This document shows, one piece after another, positions 62,641-64,000 of a stretch of DNA of 64,000 nucleotides. Under the pieces are notes generated by a model that saw nothing but the letters and a program-made list of their open reading frames with translations, did no database searches and was not told the origin of the DNA. Made by a program: the position numbers and the translations under genes. Source of the DNA: Marisa cornuarietis (Eukaryota > Mollusca > Gastropoda > Architaenioglossa > Ampullariidae). The stretch covers positions 10,358,501 to 10,422,500 of the forward strand of contig SMMW01000622.1 of the NCBI GenBank assembly GCA_004794655.1. The letters run 5' to 3'. The first letter of the stretch is position 1, and the number at the start of each line of letters is the position of its first letter.

Positions 62641-62682
62641 TCGTTTTTTGTTGTTGTTGTTTTGTTGTTGTTGTTTTTTTGT
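62641..62682. repeat. TTG-rich microsatellite
   Basis: TTG units interrupted by TTTT, within the RT relic. On the minus strand it adds the Asn/Thr/Lys run to the relic frame. Confidence 0.85.
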
Positions 62683-63089
62683 AGTACTGGTAAGTCTGCA
62701 GGTTCGGTGATTCTAATCTGGTTATTTTGAACGATGATAGCGTCTGTCTTCAGCGGGTAGTTGTACAGGTCTTTACAATATTCAGTCCATCGCTCGAGTA
62801 CAGGAATGTTTTCTGTGAGAACGCATTCATTGCTGTCTTTGATAACTGAGTTCTTGCGTTCACCTGTCTTGGAAAGGGTCTTTAGTAGTAGGTAGTCGTT
62901 TTTGTTTTCACCCCCTTTCATTCCCTCTTCTATGGTCCGGCATTGGCCCTGATCTAGCTCTTTATGGCCACTTTCATCCCTTTCTTGTTGGCACAATGCA
63001 CTGCTTGTATTTGAAACCTGCTTCGGGTTTGCTTTTCCTTTCTCTCTTTAAGACCTTCCTTTGGTCACATAGATTTAAGATGTTCGTGG

Positions 63090-63930
63090 TCCAGGGTTAC
63101 CCGACTCCGGCCAGTTCTTTACTTCCCAACGAGACAGAGTAGCCGCCCAGATGAGCTACGTATAGGTAGTAGAGCTGTGACTTCTCACCAACGTTCAGAA
63201 ACAACTTTTTTTGTATATATAGGTATTTTGTGAAATTGTTGAAATTTTTTCACCCTACCTAATTACTTTAGTTTTTAAAGAATCGCAATTTGATTGGAAA
63301 AAACGAGCTTTTTTTAAGACCCAGTTAATTTAGTGGGCGCCTCCGCAAATGTCTAGATGAGTTTGTGGGAGAATTTCGCGCAAACGAGAGCGTCCTTGAC
63401 AAAAGTGAACTCTATATGGTTGTCATGTTGTTCAGTGTGAATCACATTCGACGGTTAATTTAAAAAAACTCTAATCTCAGAAGTAATCGAGGCACACAGC
63501 CTTAATAAAAGCACGGCGAAGTGATTTTATTTGATTAAAAAGACTTAGTATATTTAAAAGTTTCACAAGGTAGGTCTAATGTCCAACTAATCAGAACTGT
63601 TTTAAATTGTGTAAATAGTAGATATAAATGTAGTATAAATTTATATTATATACACACACGACATAGGGATGAAGAGATTTGTGTATTTGTGCAATAACGT
63701 TTTATTTACATTTTATTTTTAGCCACACATAAAGAGTCCAAACTCTTTACTCAACAAGAGAAAATTTGTGCAAAGAATGTGCACACATAAAATCTGATTC
63801 ATTATGAGAACCAAAAGGTCTAGTGGGGTGACAAGCGTAGTTACACTTATATTGGTCAAGAGAGAATCAACCAAAACACAATAGAGGTTGATGCACATTT
63901 TTTAGCTGTAAACATTTGATTGAATGAATC
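63090..63930. other. Right flank, no gene recognised
   Basis: AT-rich. 63090-63175 may be a repeat end (tRNA-like word order on the reverse strand), but the match is too weak to name. Confidence 0.4.
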
Positions 63931-63994
63931 CCAGACACTTAATCCCCGACACTTAATCCCCAGACAGTTAATCTCCAGACACTTAATCCTCAAA
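63931..63994. repeat. Short tandem repeat of about 16 bp at the window edge
   Basis: About four units of the form CAGACACTTAATCCCC with small changes. It may continue beyond the window. Confidence 0.75.
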
Positions 63995-64000
63995 ATGAAA

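Larger units (their letters stand above)
61620..63085 (-). pseudogene. Non-LTR retrotransposon RT relic (copy A), internally deleted
   Basis: From the right on the minus strand: CDQRKVLKRERKSKPEAGFK; WTEYCKDLYNY and AVRSLKVGKSTNNDLGELLK (62996-62574); a 39-bp minisatellite; then FEEVNSFKYYGAAISKDSS and IRFTTKYNLH (62277-61933); and GHQEPLFATVKKRKL with GGRLRGGQRKNWL (61877-61623). Order and spacing match an endonuclease-RT LINE except that the central palm, with the catalytic Asp pair, is missing between the minisatellite and FEEVNS. Stops and frameshifts confirm it is dead. An RTE-like or related clade is my guess. Confidence 0.75.

Overview
This is nuclear DNA from an animal, most likely a mollusc and plausibly a gastropod. 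The protein-coding genes have many small exons with GT-AG introns. The sequence is AT-rich and full of CA/TG microsatellites, tRNA-like SINEs, LINE relics and small inverted-repeat elements. The phylum call is inference from repeat style and gene structure; no marker in the window proves it.

Two genes could be rebuilt exon by exon, and both sit in the left third. BFAR (bifunctional apoptosis regulator, an ER-membrane RING E3 ligase) is on the minus strand: 7 coding exons, 3432-6975, 417 residues. PARN (poly(A)-specific ribonuclease) is on the plus strand: 22 coding exons, 7932-21807, 604 residues. Both models are in frame across every junction, with GT and AG at every intron. The start codons lie 956 bp apart, head to head, so the interval 6976-7931 is probably a shared bidirectional promoter. 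The human genes have the same head-to-head layout, which makes this an apparently ancient gene pair. No direct functional link is evident: PARN trims poly(A) tails and matures small RNAs, while BFAR ubiquitinates ER and apoptosis substrates.

PARN introns carry two SINEs (17.8 and 19.3 kb), a 538-bp near-perfect foldback element flanked by TTAA (20.3-20.9 kb) and a short 30-bp tandem array (21.4 kb).

From 21.8 to 64 kb no complete gene is recognisable. The contents are repeats: a pair of related inverted-repeat elements (27.8 and 28.6 kb); six copies of an L2-like tail family ending in ATT repeats; a CR1-like LINE relic near 46-47.9 kb that also contains an inverted-repeat element and a SINE; a LINE C-terminal fragment at 50.7-51.3 kb; a 1.57-kb Tc1/mariner-type transposon with matched ends and a broken transposase (55.4-57.0 kb); a 42-bp minisatellite (59.1-59.6 kb); and two reverse-transcriptase fragments on the minus strand (60.6-63.1 kb), one carrying a 39-bp minisatellite grown from its own coding sequence. 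A possible first exon of a secreted peptide, with signal peptide, TATA boxes and splice donor, lies at 48.45 kb and is the best hint of an unrecognised gene there.

All exon boundaries and homology calls come from reading the sequence and remembered family features. No alignment or transcript data were available.
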